This document shows, one piece after another, positions 18,742 through 29,332 of a DNA stretch of 64,000 nt (position 1 is its first letter; each line of letters opens with the position of its first letter). Both the position numbers and the translations under genes were made by a program. Under the pieces are notes generated by a model, which saw nothing but the letters and a program-made list of their open reading frames with translations, was not told the DNA's origin and searched no databases. Source of the stretch: Anaerocolumna cellulosilytica (GTDB taxonomy: Bacteria; Bacillota; Clostridia; Lachnospirales; Lachnospiraceae); the NCBI RefSeq assembly GCF_014218335.1, contig NZ_AP023367.1, forward strand, positions 5,201,001 through 5,265,000. The letters run 5' to 3'.

Positions 18742-19914
18742 CTACCAGTCAACATTTCTTTTAATTACTTCAAAACACATTCTGCCATTGTGATATGGGC
18801 ACTTCCAAGGCCCGGCTATTTCCTTCCGGCTAACAGGTTCCCCTTCTTTATTCACATCATAAAACCATTCCGAACCCAGTCTTTTATCTATGATATAATT
18901 CTTAGTAAAATCCCAAATTTTTTTCGCTGCTTTTTGATATTCTTTCCGTTCTGTATTTAGCTGATAACCGTTAATAAAACCTAAGATAGCTTCTGCTTCT
19001 ACCCACCAGATTTTAGTCGTATCTACTTCCCCATGAAAGCATTCATTGTTTAGGGAATTGCCATCAAAACCCTCCTCTAAAATATGACGGCGTAACGCTT
19101 CCGTCACCTGAAACATCTTCTTGGTGTAAGCATTATCTCCTAACACTTCACAACCTCTGTCTATAAGCCAGGATGCTTCTATATCATGTCCATAAGAGTT
19201 CAAATCAGATAACGTCCTCATATTTTCATCAAAGAATACCTCTAACATTTGTCTTTTGGGGTTATACAAAACCTCTGCAAACTGGTTCATTATCCATCGT
19301 AATTGATTCCCCACTCTTTCCTGCTTATCAACACGGTAGAGCTCGGTGTAAGCTTCAAATACATGGAGGAGCGTATTCATAGTCTTACTGGCCATCAAAC
19401 CATTCTCTGATAATTTATCATTGTCAACCGGCTCAAAGGCCTGATTAAAAGCCTCCAGGTAGCCGATGGAATCCTTACATCTGGTTTCAATTAAATCAAA
19501 TAATTCATAAGCTAACTGCAAAGCTTCCGCATCTCCTGTGGCACCATAATAGGAAGACAGGGCATATATTGCAAAAGCCTGATTGTAAGTGTGCTTCGTG
19601 GTGTCCGCTGCATTCCCGTCATATTGAAGCGACCAGTGAACTCCTCCGTATTCCTTGTCCAAACAATAGTCCTTTAAAAACTTATATGCATGTTTTGCAT
19701 ACTCAATGCACTCTTCATCATTTACAGTAGTGTAAGCATTGGCAAAAAACCATAAAATCCTGCTATTTAATATAACACCCTTTGTTGCTTTCTTGTGCAA
19801 CTTTAAATCAAAGTCCAGATAACCATAAAAACCACCATACTCTTTATCCTTTAAGTTCTTCCAGAATGGTATAATATTGTTAAAAAGAGTATCTTTTACT
19901 TCCTGAATAAACAT
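18742..19914 (-). CDS. Cellobiose 2-epimerase (AGE family)
   Basis: A 390-residue (alpha/alpha)6-barrel epimerase. It opens FWKNLKDKEYGGFYGYLDFD and ends IAGPWKCPYHNGRMCFEVIK, both diagnostic; FHGEVDTTKIWWVEAEAI in between carries active-site His and Glu. The length (about 390) equals characterised cellobiose 2-epimerases, which interconvert the reducing-end glucose and mannose of beta-1,4-disaccharides. With the GH130 phosphorylase downstream the likely physiological substrate is beta-1,4-mannobiose, giving mannosylglucose. No signal peptide is present. A leftward promoter is visible upstream. Confidence 0.94.
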   Translation of the reverse strand: MFIQEVKDTLFNNIIPFWKNLKDKEYGGFYGYLDFDLKLHKKATKGVILNSRILWFFANAYTTVNDEECIEYAKHAYKFLKDYCLDKEYGGVHWSLQYDGNAADTTKHTYNQAFAIYALSSYYGATGDAEALQLAYELFDLIETRCKDSIGYLEAFNQAFEPVDNDKLSENGLMASKTMNTLLHVFEAYTELYRVDKQERVGNQLRWIMNQFAEVLYNPKRQMLEVFFDENMRTLSDLNSYGHDIEASWLIDRGCEVLGDNAYTKKMFQVTEALRRHILEEGFDGNSLNNECFHGEVDTTKIWWVEAEAILGFINGYQLNTERKEYQKAAKKIWDFTKNYIIDKRLGSEWFYDVNKEGEPVSRKEIAGPWKCPYHNGRMCFEVIKRNVDW

Positions 19915-19988
19915 GCAAAATCCATCCTTCCTTACTATGATATACTATTACACTCAATATGCATTCGATTATGTAAGTTAGCAATCTT

Positions 19989-20016
19989 ATTATAACACAT
20001 AGGGAAACAAAAACAA
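19989..20016 (-). promoter_or_regulatory. Promoter of epimerase-phosphorylase operon
   Basis: On the minus strand TTGTTT (20016-20011) is followed after 16 nt by a perfect TATAAT (19994-19989), about 75 nt before the epimerase ATG. The rest of the 19915-20234 gap holds nothing else that I can support. Confidence 0.6.
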
Positions 20017-20234
20017 GCGTATTTTTCGCTTTTAATGCACATTCTTATTGCTTTTATAATGCATTTATGTCGCATTTATTCAGCATTTATATACTATACT
20101 TAAAACTTCTATCACACGCTCGTACTATATACCCTTCTCACGAATAAACCCTATGACCTTAAGGCTTGCCGAATACTGTAATTTAATGTATAATCAGAAC
20201 AAACCAGTTATTGTTTTATATGGGAGGAATTAAA

Positions 20235-20801
20235 ATGTCACATTCTAATAATTACAGTTCTACTGCAAAAGACCTGACCCCAGAGAAACATAGTGTAAAT
20301 AAAAGAATGAAACTGACTGTAGCCGGTATTCTCATCTTTATTATAGTAACCATACTCATTAAAGTTACTTTCCTCCTCACTCCCGCTTACGAAAAGCCAA
20401 TTCAGTCTTATACTGCTGCTATTCAAAATAGTGATTTCAAAAGATTGGTAAACGCTTATCCAGACTACATCCAAAATGAATTAAAAAGTATCGCAGCACA
20501 GTTTTCAACAGAAGAAGACTACATGAATTTATTGACTGAAACCTTAGAAGATTCTTATGGCGAAAAAATAAAGCTAACGTATCACATAAAAGACAAGGTG
20601 AAACTGTCAAAAGATAAACGGAGAGAAATAGAGGCTGCGATTACTAGTTATTACAATAAGGAGATTGAGATAAAAAGTGGCTACACTCTAATTATAGACT
20701 TAATGATAAAAGGGGTCGACAACTCTCATACGGAAGAACTTACTTTTAATGTTATTAAAATTGATTCCAATTGGTATCTGGCAGATATGTTGAACTGGTA
20801 A
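20235..20801 (+). CDS. Membrane-anchored protein, DUF4878/NTF2-like ectodomain
   Basis: A 188-residue protein. Residues of about 28-50 form one membrane anchor (LTVAGILIFIIVTILIKVTF) after a polar Ser-rich N-terminus. The outer part (KPIQSYTAAIQNSDFKRLVN, then alternating helices and strands ending in NWYLADMLNW) resembles DUF4878 or lumazine-binding-like NTF2 folds in Clostridia, whose roles are unknown. The start at 20235 was chosen because GGAGG precedes it by 9 nt. It may be a small sensor or adaptor; no partner gene is adjacent. Confidence 0.75.
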   Translation: MSHSNNYSSTAKDLTPEKHSVNKRMKLTVAGILIFIIVTILIKVTFLLTPAYEKPIQSYTAAIQNSDFKRLVNAYPDYIQNELKSIAAQFSTEEDYMNLLTETLEDSYGEKIKLTYHIKDKVKLSKDKRREIEAAITSYYNKEIEIKSGYTLIIDLMIKGVDNSHTEELTFNVIKIDSNWYLADMLNW

Positions 20802-20993
20802 TTCCTTTTCAGAACATATAAATTTCAGTAATCAAATAATAAACTACAACAATGTATGAGAACGGAACCTTTCAATTCGTTTTCTTATACACTATAATAG
20901 TATCATGCTTATTATTTCTATGTAGTTTTTGTATTTAAGTGATTGTAAGGAGAATAGGGTTGAATAAAAGATATTCACCCTCTTGATTTGTAC

Positions 20994-21008
20994 GTGACCA
21001 ATGGTCAC
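20994..21008 (+). promoter_or_regulatory. Perfect palindrome GTGACC-AAT-GGTCAC
   Basis: A 15-bp perfect dyad lies 15 nt before the start codon of the zinc-ribbon gene and just before its AGGAG site. It could be a repressor operator or a small hairpin near the ribosome binding site. No regulator is adjacent. Confidence 0.45.
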
Positions 21009-21023
21009 AGATAGGAGCTAAGA

Positions 21024-21461
21024 ATGGAATTTTTTGAACAATTTGGTACCAATCTCTCGAAAAAAGGAAAAGATGTAGCCAAAATAGCTAAAGATATGTC
21101 TGAGGTTTTTAAACTCAACTCTAAAATCAGCAGCTGTGAAGAAACGATTAAAACAACCTATGAACAAATTGGTAAAAAGTATTATGACTCCCACAAGACA
21201 GAACCGGCAGAAGAGTACCAGGCGTTATTTACAAAGATAGCCGACACCTATGCTTCTATTGCACACTATAGAGATGAAATTCAAAGCATTAAAGGCGTAG
21301 ATATCTGTGGTAGCTGTGGTGCAAAAATGCCTGTAAATTCATCATTCTGTCCTTCCTGCGGTATAAAGCGTGAGGAGAATGCGTCTTCTCCATCTGAAGC
21401 AACTACAGAAGATATTACAAAGGAAATGGATACACTAAAAGAAGAAATTTTTGAAGAATAA
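21024..21461 (+). CDS. Zinc-ribbon domain protein with coiled coil
   Basis: A 145-residue protein. Residues 1-90 are helical and charged (GTNLSKKGKDVAKIAKDMSE, then LNSKISSCEETIKTTYEQIG), like the coiled-coil part of small clostridial zinc-ribbon proteins. A zinc ribbon follows (ICGSCGAKMPVNSSFCPSCG, four Cys), with an acidic tail. Its function is unknown. AGGAG precedes the ATG. Confidence 0.8.
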   Translation: MEFFEQFGTNLSKKGKDVAKIAKDMSEVFKLNSKISSCEETIKTTYEQIGKKYYDSHKTEPAEEYQALFTKIADTYASIAHYRDEIQSIKGVDICGSCGAKMPVNSSFCPSCGIKREENASSPSEATTEDITKEMDTLKEEIFEE

Positions 21462-21490
21462 ATTGTTTATTATAAGGAATTTAGAATAAT

Positions 21491-21566
21491 AACAGGGACT
21501 GTTGCAATAAATATAAGAATTCATTCGTTTGAAAGCTTTCTTATACCAAATGCAATAGTCCCTGTT
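21491..21566. terminator. Bidirectional terminator hairpin
   Basis: AACAGGGACTgTTGCA at the left pairs with TGCAAtAGTCCCTGTT at the right, with inner TATAAG/CTTATA pairing; TTTTAT follows on the plus strand. It separates the convergent zinc-ribbon and helicase genes. Confidence 0.75.
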
Positions 21567-21596
21567 TTATATTAATGATTTATATTAATATTTTAT

Positions 21597-23189
21597 TTAC
21601 TTTCTGTTAGCCGGTTCTATATTAATGTTCTTACCCTTGATTTTTGCATCCTTCATGACTTGAATCACATCGGAAGCATATTCCCTTGGGACTTCTACAA
21701 ACGTATATTTATCATACATATCAATGGAACCGATTAATTTTCCGGGCATTCCTGTTTCTCCTGCAATTGCACCAAGAATATCACCCGGTCTGGTATTTTG
21801 TTTCTTACCGATATTGATAAAAAGTCTTACCATGCCAGCTTCCGCACCAGTATCGCCATAATCTTGATGGCTGTTGCTGTTATCTTCAATCGCTTCGTTT
21901 TCATCACCCATGGTCATTTTTAAGAAAGCTGCTGCGATATCTAAAGCTGTACAGTCCGCCATATTAACCTTTGCTTCAACCACTTCAATCATTTTTGTTA
22001 AATCTTCATTTGTGATGATGTCTTGAACACGGTCTAGGATTTTTTCAGCCTTTACCGCTGTTACATCATTAATTGACGGAATAGGCTGTGCAATGATCTT
22101 TGTTTTACAATATCTTTGTATATCTTTTAGTTTATATACTTCTTTACCAACAACAAGCGTAAAGGCTCTTCCAGTTCTTCCGGCTCTTCCAGTTCTTCCG
22201 ATACGGTGAACATAATATTCATCATCCTGAGGAACATCGTAGTTAAATACAGCTTCTACATCATCAACATCAATACCTCTGGCTGCAACATCTGTAGCTA
22301 CGAGAATTTCCGTCTTTCCGTTACGGAAGCTGTTCATAACACGGTCACGCTGCTGCTGTTTCAAATCACCATGAAGACCTTCCGCAAAATATCCCCTGCC
22401 TTGTAAAACAGAGACCAGTTCATCCACTTGTTTTTTTGTATTACAAAATACCAGAGATAACTTAGGATCATGCATATCCAATAACCTGCATAAAACCTCA
22501 TCTTTATTCTTAGGTTTTACTTCATAGTAATATTGCTCAATCTTAGGCACAGTAAGTTCCTTTTTCACTACCTTAACAATCTGTGCATCTTTCTGATAGG
22601 TTCTCGCAATATCCATGATAGGCTTAGGCATAGTTGCGGAAAATAAAACCGTCTGTCTTTCTTCCGGTATTTCCTTAAGGATTGTTTCGATATCTTCACG
22701 AAATCCCATGTTAAGCATTTCATCTGCTTCATCTAATACAACTAACTTTACATCCTCAAACTTAACGGTCTTTCTTCTCATATGATCCATAACACGGCCA
22801 GGTGTTCCAATTACAATCTGGGTGCCTGCCTTTAAGGAACGAATCTGTCTTGAAATCTCCTGTCCACCATAGATAGGAAGTATCTTTATTCCATGCATAA
22901 AAGCTGCTAATTTTCTTATTTCATCTGCAATCTGTATAGCCAGCTCTCTGGTAGGGCTTAATACGACTGCCTGTAAATGTTTATTTTTAGGATCTATAGA
23001 TTGTAATAAGGGAATACCAAAAGCTGCTGTTTTACCTGTACCTGTCTGCGCTTGCCCCACAATATCCTTACCTTCTAATACAATGGGAATAGCATTTGCC
23101 TGTATGGGAGAGGCTTCTTCAAACCCCATCTCAACAATAGCTTTTAATATCGGCTCAGCGATTCCTAATTCTTCAAATTTAACTGCCAT
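21597..23189 (-). CDS. DEAD-box ATP-dependent RNA helicase (CshA/DeaD type)
   Basis: A 530-residue helicase that unwinds RNA duplexes in ribosome assembly and mRNA decay. All motifs are in order: Q motif near 7-30, AQTGTGKT (47-54), PTRELA, GTPGR, DEAD (153-156), SAT, and HRIGRTGRAGRTG. The C-terminal 75 residues (VRLFINIGKKQNTRPGDILG) are a DbpA-type RNA-binding domain, as in clostridial DeaD/CsdA-like proteins. Cold-inducible expression is typical for the family; a long leader upstream would fit but proves nothing. Confidence 0.96.
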   Translation of the reverse strand: MAVKFEELGIAEPILKAIVEMGFEEASPIQANAIPIVLEGKDIVGQAQTGTGKTAAFGIPLLQSIDPKNKHLQAVVLSPTRELAIQIADEIRKLAAFMHGIKILPIYGGQEISRQIRSLKAGTQIVIGTPGRVMDHMRRKTVKFEDVKLVVLDEADEMLNMGFREDIETILKEIPEERQTVLFSATMPKPIMDIARTYQKDAQIVKVVKKELTVPKIEQYYYEVKPKNKDEVLCRLLDMHDPKLSLVFCNTKKQVDELVSVLQGRGYFAEGLHGDLKQQQRDRVMNSFRNGKTEILVATDVAARGIDVDDVEAVFNYDVPQDDEYYVHRIGRTGRAGRTGRAFTLVVGKEVYKLKDIQRYCKTKIIAQPIPSINDVTAVKAEKILDRVQDIITNEDLTKMIEVVEAKVNMADCTALDIAAAFLKMTMGDENEAIEDNSNSHQDYGDTGAEAGMVRLFINIGKKQNTRPGDILGAIAGETGMPGKLIGSIDMYDKYTFVEVPREYASDVIQVMKDAKIKGKNINIEPANRK

Positions 23190-23365
23190 AGTTATTTAGT
23201 TTCCTTTCTTTCCTTGAAATCTTTTATTATTTTATCCTGCTGCGGTTCCATATAATCTAAAGTCAGCAATAAACCGGCAAACACCAATTCTACTGATCAT
23301 AATAGTCACACACCACTGCTAAGCACCTGCAAAAGATATTCATCTCAATACAGAGAGAAAACCCA

Positions 23366-23401
23366 TAAAAAAAGCTCTTGGTCTTTTGGGACAGAGAGCT
23401 T
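23366..23401 (-). terminator. Hairpin with U-run, between DHH gene and helicase
   Basis: On the minus strand AAGCTCT ... AGAGCTT is followed by TTTTTTT. It lies 214 nt after the DHH-phosphoesterase stop and about 180 nt before the helicase start, so it is either the terminator of the former or an attenuator in the leader of the latter. The rest of the 23190-23614 gap shows nothing else clear. Confidence 0.6.
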
Positions 23402-23614
23402 AAATTTCATATATTAGCTATATTCTTAAACTATTCCTTTGCTCTAGATGCTTAATCCAGATAAACGTACCATAGGTATTATAACATGACACCTTTCATT
23501 CGTCAAATTGTTTTCATAATTATTTTTATATATACAATCTGGTAAATTAAGATAATTTAAGCTCTTGTCAGAAATCTAGGTATAAAATACCATATGTTCA
23601 TTAACCGTATCATT

Positions 23615-24613
23615 TTACAATTCATCCATTAAAAATATATCTTTTCTTACCTTATTTATTATAGAAAGTACTCTTTGTTCCACTAAGGACGCAGCTTGGT
23701 TAATCTCCTGTGAAGTATTAAGATTTGGAATAAACCCCGCCGCCATCGTAGCGTGACCACCACCATCACCTAAGTCTGTAAGTGCTTCTTTAATAATTTT
23801 TCCGGCATCTATTATACCTGCCTCACTACGGATGGAAAATTTAAGTCCACCTACACGATATGAATATACAAGTGTTACGTCTACCTCAGACAGGCTGAGT
23901 AAAAAATCTGAAATGCTTCCAATAATGGCTTCTGAACAGTCATCGCCAATACGGGCAATTCCCACTCTGCCATAAATTCTAAGGTTGCGCATGGCTTCCT
24001 GGTAAGCATTTAGGTCTGCCTTTCGTAAGCTACTGCTCTCCAACTTTTTTAGTATTTTTAAATCAGCATTTTTAAACAGGTATGCAAACATCTCTACATC
24101 ATGTACACTTACTCTCTTCGTCAGGTTATCCGTATCCAGCTTTATTCCGTAAAGCAGAGCCGTAGCGACCTCCTTTGACGGTTTTAACTTATTCTCCATA
24201 AAATATTCCCCGATTATGGTGGAACAGGCTCCAATCTCACTTCGAATATCATAAAATAGATATCCCTTGGTATCCTGTTTGGGATGATGGTCAATACAGG
24301 CAATTTTTCTTCCCTCAAAGGACTTAACATTTACATTGCCCTGTTGAGAATCTACCAGAATGACTTCATCTTCTTTCGTAAATGTAACCTCCTCCATATT
24401 CAGCGGACTGATTTTAAGAAGTTCTACCATATTAAGTGTATTATACTTATCTATTTGACCACTGTAGCAAATGGTAGAGTTAATGTCTTGCGATTCTAAT
24501 AGAAACTGAAGTCCGTATGCCGTTGCCAATGCATCCTGATCCGGATAGTTGTGTGTCTGAATATAGATATGCGCTCTTGTGATTACCTGAATAAGCTGTT
24601 TTAGCTTTGTCAA
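23615..24613 (-). CDS. DHH-family phosphoesterase (NrnA-like)
   Basis: A 332-residue protein with DHH and DHHA1 domains. HNYPDQDAL (metal-binding D25, D27) and CIDHHPK (DHH at 108-110) mark the catalytic half; DGGGHATMAAGFI marks the DHHA1 half. The family includes NrnA, which degrades nanoRNAs and pAp, and c-di-AMP/pApA hydrolases. The arrangement (no membrane segments, no GGDEF) fits a cytoplasmic NrnA-like enzyme, although the sequence is divergent and the substrate is uncertain. Confidence 0.85.
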   Translation of the reverse strand: MTKLKQLIQVITRAHIYIQTHNYPDQDALATAYGLQFLLESQDINSTICYSGQIDKYNTLNMVELLKISPLNMEEVTFTKEDEVILVDSQQGNVNVKSFEGRKIACIDHHPKQDTKGYLFYDIRSEIGACSTIIGEYFMENKLKPSKEVATALLYGIKLDTDNLTKRVSVHDVEMFAYLFKNADLKILKKLESSSLRKADLNAYQEAMRNLRIYGRVGIARIGDDCSEAIIGSISDFLLSLSEVDVTLVYSYRVGGLKFSIRSEAGIIDAGKIIKEALTDLGDGGGHATMAAGFIPNLNTSQEINQAASLVEQRVLSIINKVRKDIFLMDEL

Positions 24614-24759
24614 TGAAAATCACCCCTTTACATCATAAAGCTTTTACACTTTATGGTTATTATAAACGATACCTGTTAAAAATGCACGGAAAACTTCCCT
24701 TTATTCTATAATTTGTAATACCAATTCTATTAACTCTCTTTCTTTGTTAGTGCTTTTCC

Positions 24760-27348
24760 TTAAATATTTTTTACCTTTGCACTTAACTGATCATTCTCCA
24801 TATTAATAACAATAATGTCTCCCTCTCTTACCTGATCACTTAGTATTAGTCTGGCACTTAAGGTCTCAATGTGTTTTTGCAAATATCTTTTAAGAGGTCT
24901 TGCACCGTATACCGGATCATAAGCCTGCTCCATGACAAAACTCTTTGCTGCTTCCGTTAACTCTATGGTAATATTTCTGTCCACCAGACGGTGGTTTAGG
25001 TCTGCTATCAATAGCTCTATAATATTTCCGATATTATCCTTCGTTAACGGTTTAAATAATATAATTTCATCCAATCTATTTAAGAACTCCGGCCTGAAAT
25101 AATTTCTAAGGTCAGTCATAACCAGACGTTCACAATTACTAGATACCTCTCCATTCTCCATAAGTCCATCTAATAGGTAGGAAGAGCCTATATTAGAGGT
25201 CATAATAAGGATGGTATTCTTAAAATCAACGGTTCTGCCTTGGGAATCGGTTATACGTCCATCATCTAAGACCTGTAATAATACGTTAAAGACATCGGGA
25301 TGTGCTTTTTCAATTTCATCAAATAGTACAACCGAATATGGCTTTCTTCTGACTGCCTCCGTCAGTTGTCCCCCCTCTTCATATCCTACATATCCCGGAG
25401 GTGCCCCAATCAGACGAGAGACCGAATATTTCTCCATATATTCACTCATATCTATTCTAACCATATTCTGCTCATCATCAAATAAAGAGGCGGCTAACGC
25501 CTTCGCCAGTTCAGTTTTACCCACACCGGTAGGTCCTAAAAAAAGAAAGGAACCAATAGGTTTTGTTGGATCTTTAATTCCCGCCTTCGAGCGTATAATT
25601 GCATCTGTTACCTTATTCACACCCTCCTCCTGACCAATGACTCTTTTGTGAAGTTCCGTATCCAAATGAAGGGTTTTATTTCGTTCTCCTTCGGTCAGCT
25701 TTACTATAGGTATACCTGTCCAGCGGGAAACTATTTTCGCAATCTCCTCTTCACTGACACTTTCATGTACTAACGTATGTTCTTCCCTCTTAAGCCGCTC
25801 CTCTTCCTCTGCCAGTTGTTTGGTAAGGTAGGGAAGCTTTCCATATTTTAATTCTGCTGCTTTATTAAGGTCATAATTACGCTCTGCCAGTTCAATTTCT
25901 TTATTTAATCCTTCCAGTTCTTCACGAAGTTTCTGTACCTTCTCCACGCTGTTTTTTTCATTATCCCATTTCGCTTTTTGTGCTGCAAAAGCTTCCTTCG
26001 CCTCGGCAAGTTCTTTTTGTAAATCTTCCAGGCGTTCCCCACTCAGGCGGTCGGTTTCTTTTTTTAGCGCTGCTTCTTCAATCTCCATCTGCATGATACG
26101 TCTGCTAATGTCATCAAGCTCGGTGGGCATAGAATCGAGTTCTGTTTTAATCAGAGCACAAGCTTCATCTACCAAATCAATTGCTTTATCTGGTAAAAAA
26201 CGGTCGGAAATATAACGATTTGACAGTATTGCAGCCGAAACTAATGCACTATCTGTAATCTTAACGCCATGAAACACTTCATACCTATCCTTAAGTCCTC
26301 TTAGAATCGAGATAGTATCCTCTACCGTCGGTTCATCCACCATTACCGGCTGAAATCTTCGCTCTAATGCTGCATCCTTCTCAATATACATTCGGTATTC
26401 ATTCAAGGTTGTTGCACCAATACAGTGAAGCTCCCCACGCGCTAACATGGGCTTTAACATATTGCCGGCATCCATAGCACCATCCGTTTTTCCTGCACCT
26501 ACTATGGTGTGAAGCTCATCAATAAATAATATAATATCACCTTCGCTTCGTTTTACCTCTTCCAGCACGGCCTTTAATCGTTCTTCAAATTCTCCGCGGT
26601 ATTTAGCACCTGCAACCAGTGCACCCATATCCAGTGCAAAGACCTTCTTATTTTTTAAACCTTCCGGTACGTCTCCTCTAACAATCCTCTGAGCCAATCC
26701 TTCCACAACAGCAGTTTTACCGACTCCCGGTTCCCCAATGAGTACCGGATTATTCTTGGTTTTTCTGGATAAGATACGAATTACGTTACGTATTTCGGCA
26801 TCACGTCCGATAACCGGATCTAGCTTCTGGTCTCTAGCCCTTTCCACCAAATCATATCCATACTTTTCCAATGTATCGTAGGTGGCTTCCGGATTATCCG
26901 ATGTAACTTTCTGATTTCCTCTTACTGTTTGTAAGGCTATTAAGAAATCTTCTCTAGTAATTCTAAAGTTATGAAATAATTCCTTGATGGCTCTACTTGG
27001 TTGTTTTAACAGACTTAAAAACAAATGTTCCACAGATACATAGGAATCTCCCATGGTTTTTGCTTCATCTTCTGCATACACTAAGACTTTATTCAAATCA
27101 TTGCTTACATAAAGCTGTCCGCCAGATACCTTGGGACGTTTCTTTAGCAGTCCTTCCACCTGTGCAGTAAACACTTCGGTGGTTATATCCATTTTCTTTA
27201 ATAATTTGAGTATCAGGCTGTCTTCCACTGTTATCAAGCTATAAAGTAGATGTTCCTGATCTATCTCCTGATGCCCGTAATCCATAGCAACCTTCTCAAA
27301 GTTTTGCAGAACCTCCATAGATTTTTGCGTAAACTTACTAATATTCAT
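24760..27348 (-). CDS. clpB: ClpB chaperone (HSP100 disaggregase)
   Basis: An 862-residue AAA+ chaperone that rescues aggregated proteins together with DnaK. It has a Clp_N repeat domain (to about 150), a first AAA module with GEPGVGKT and [10 protein letters not shown], the long ClpB-type coiled-coil middle domain (about residues 400-520, [20 protein letters not shown]), a second AAA module with [12 protein letters not shown], and a C-terminal D2-small domain. The start at 27348 ([10 protein letters not shown]) was chosen over a GTG two codons earlier because AAAGGA lies 9 nt upstream. A sigma-A type promoter is visible; I see no CIRCE or CtsR repeat. Confidence 0.97.
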   Translation of the reverse strand: MNISKFTQKSMEVLQNFEKVAMDYGHQEIDQEHLLYSLITVEDSLILKLLKKMDITTEVFTAQVEGLLKKRPKVSGGQLYVSNDLNKVLVYAEDEAKTMGDSYVSVEHLFLSLLKQPSRAIKELFHNFRITREDFLIALQTVRGNQKVTSDNPEATYDTLEKYGYDLVERARDQKLDPVIGRDAEIRNVIRILSRKTKNNPVLIGEPGVGKTAVVEGLAQRIVRGDVPEGLKNKKVFALDMGALVAGAKYRGEFEERLKAVLEEVKRSEGDIILFIDELHTIVGAGKTDGAMDAGNMLKPMLARGELHCIGATTLNEYRMYIEKDAALERRFQPVMVDEPTVEDTISILRGLKDRYEVFHGVKITDSALVSAAILSNRYISDRFLPDKAIDLVDEACALIKTELDSMPTELDDISRRIMQMEIEEAALKKETDRLSGERLEDLQKELAEAKEAFAAQKAKWDNEKNSVEKVQKLREELEGLNKEIELAERNYDLNKAAELKYGKLPYLTKQLAEEEERLKREEHTLVHESVSEEEIAKIVSRWTGIPIVKLTEGERNKTLHLDTELHKRVIGQEEGVNKVTDAIIRSKAGIKDPTKPIGSFLFLGPTGVGKTELAKALAASLFDDEQNMVRIDMSEYMEKYSVSRLIGAPPGYVGYEEGGQLTEAVRRKPYSVVLFDEIEKAHPDVFNVLLQVLDDGRITDSQGRTVDFKNTILIMTSNIGSSYLLDGLMENGEVSSNCERLVMTDLRNYFRPEFLNRLDEIILFKPLTKDNIGNIIELLIADLNHRLVDRNITIELTEAAKSFVMEQAYDPVYGARPLKRYLQKHIETLSARLILSDQVREGDIIVINMENDQLSAKVKNI

Positions 27349-27390
27349 ATACACCCATCCTTTCCGTTCATAATTGTTTGTTCTATAACT

Positions 27391-27418
27391 AATATAACAC
27401 TTATAGCAGAATTGTCAA
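27391..27418 (-). promoter_or_regulatory. clpB promoter
   Basis: Minus-strand TTGACA (27418-27413) and TATATT (27396-27391) are 16 nt apart, about 45 nt before the clpB start codon. Confidence 0.7.
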
Positions 27419-27577
27419 GAAAAATTTGCATACATCGCTCTTGTTTTCTCTATTTACATTTAAGTGTATTTTTTACCTTTTTGTACATTACCACTATAAG
27501 GAATCTGCAATTTATTAGACTGATTTCAGCTTTTAATACATATAGATTAATAAACAATATAAAGGTGGGTTGTTTTA

Positions 27578-29293
27578 ATGACAGAGGCAGAAAGATACAA
27601 AATAACCAGTAACAATTTTGCTGACATTATTATAAGCAATGACAGTGTTTTAAACCTACCCGAAGGTATACCAAACAGCACAAAAAACGTTATTAATCAG
27701 CAATTTGCCATTTATCATATACCACTAGAATATATGACTCTTGATAGTATCTACAAATTTGGTTATTACTCTGTCCCTACCTGCCTGGGGCTGCTGTCTG
27801 ACCTGGTAAACCACCCTTACCAATATTCCAGACTTCCGGAAATCTTTTCAGAAAATCTAAAAGGAAATGGTGTTATTATAGGTTTTATTGATACCGGAAT
27901 CGATTATCTTAACAAATCATTCTTAAACCAAGATAATACGAGCAGGATTTTATCTATATGGGATCAATCCATTGATAGTGATACTTATCCGCCAAATTTT
28001 TTTTATGGGACTGCTTACAACCAGGAACAAATTAATCAGGCATTGCAAAGCAGTAATCCCCTATCTATTGTGCCAAGTAAAGATGAGATTGGTCATGGAA
28101 CCTTATTGGCTGGTATTGCTGCTGGGACACCCCAGTCTGAATACGCCTTTCGGGGAGTCGCACCGGAGGCAGATCTTGCCATCGTAAAATTAAAACCTGC
28201 CAAACCTTACTTAAAAGAATTCTATGCTATTCCGCCAGATGCCGTCTGCTTTCAGGAAAATGATATAATGATGGGCGTACAATATCTGGATGATTTAGCA
28301 AATACATTAAATAAACCGCTTGTCATATGTCTAGGCATAGGAACGAATCAGAGCGATCACACCGGCACGCGCCCCTTAACTAGACTTCTGGCAAGAATTA
28401 GTGACTATTATGGCCGCTCCGTTATTGTAGCTGCCGGAAATGAAGGCAATCGAGGGGCCCATTATTACGGAGATATTAAGCCCCCTGCCCATTATGACAA
28501 TGTTAGTTTACATGTAAGCGAGGCAGAAACAGGCTTTACCTTACAGTTTTGGGGTACCTCACCCAACCGCTTCTGGATTGATTTATTTGCCCCTGATGGT
28601 TCATTTCTTGCCAGAGTCCCCCCATCACCGCTTAATTCTATCATTATTGATTATCAGAATACTATAATTATAGCCGACAGTCAGCTTAAAGAGCCCTTTA
28701 CTACTGAACAGTTAATTGTCTTACGGTTTCAAAATCCTCTGCCAGGGCAATGGCAGCTTATTGTATATGGAGCAACCGGAGATTTACCTATGCAGTTTCA
28801 TTTTTGGTTGCCCATTCACAATTTTGTTAATTCCGAAACAATTTTTTTAAAACCTAATAATTACACCACCATTACAGCACCAGGTAACTCGCCTTCTATG
28901 ATTACTGTCACGGCTTATGATACCGTTACTACAACTCTGTATTATTATGCCAGCAGAGGTAATACCGTAACGAACTATCCCAAACCAGACATATCCGCAC
29001 CGGGCGTAAATATTACCGGCCCCTTTTTAAATAATCAAATGATACGTACCTCCGGAACCAGCTTAGCTTCCGCCTACACCGCCGGTATTTCTGCCATGTT
29101 AATGGAGTGGGGTGTAGTAAAGGGAAACTTATCAGATATGAACAACCTTCTCATTCGAAAAATTCTTACACAAAGTGCTAAAAGAAAACCGGATTTAAAT
29201 TATCCAAACCCTGATTGGGGTTACGGCACAATTGATATTAATAGAATCAATCGTGCTCTTAGTGATATTCTTATAGTACCCGGTTTAAGGTAG
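27578..29293 (+). CDS. S8-family serine protease, CspA/CspB-like
   Basis: A 571-residue subtilase. The catalytic triad is complete: D105 in GFIDTGIDY, H173 in GHGTLLAGIAAG, S495 in GTSLASAYTAG. The large insert between His and Ser (a jelly-roll-like segment with LQFWGTSPNRFWIDLFAPDG) is typical of the CspA/CspB subgroup of clostridial subtilases, some of which process cortex hydrolases in spore germination. There is no signal peptide and only a short N-terminal prodomain-like region. Germination function is not shown by context. AAAGGTGG precedes the ATG. Confidence 0.9.
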   Translation: MTEAERYKITSNNFADIIISNDSVLNLPEGIPNSTKNVINQQFAIYHIPLEYMTLDSIYKFGYYSVPTCLGLLSDLVNHPYQYSRLPEIFSENLKGNGVIIGFIDTGIDYLNKSFLNQDNTSRILSIWDQSIDSDTYPPNFFYGTAYNQEQINQALQSSNPLSIVPSKDEIGHGTLLAGIAAGTPQSEYAFRGVAPEADLAIVKLKPAKPYLKEFYAIPPDAVCFQENDIMMGVQYLDDLANTLNKPLVICLGIGTNQSDHTGTRPLTRLLARISDYYGRSVIVAAGNEGNRGAHYYGDIKPPAHYDNVSLHVSEAETGFTLQFWGTSPNRFWIDLFAPDGSFLARVPPSPLNSIIIDYQNTIIIADSQLKEPFTTEQLIVLRFQNPLPGQWQLIVYGATGDLPMQFHFWLPIHNFVNSETIFLKPNNYTTITAPGNSPSMITVTAYDTVTTTLYYYASRGNTVTNYPKPDISAPGVNITGPFLNNQMIRTSGTSLASAYTAGISAMLMEWGVVKGNLSDMNNLLIRKILTQSAKRKPDLNYPNPDWGYGTIDINRINRALSDILIVPGLR

Positions 29294-29332
29294 CGTCTAG
29301 GCATAAAATTGAAATGATATTGGGTATCAAAA

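Noticed and set aside
27360..27480. CIRCE or CtsR operator before clpB
   Set aside because: I looked for the inverted TTAGCACTC or the GGTCAAA tandem and found neither.
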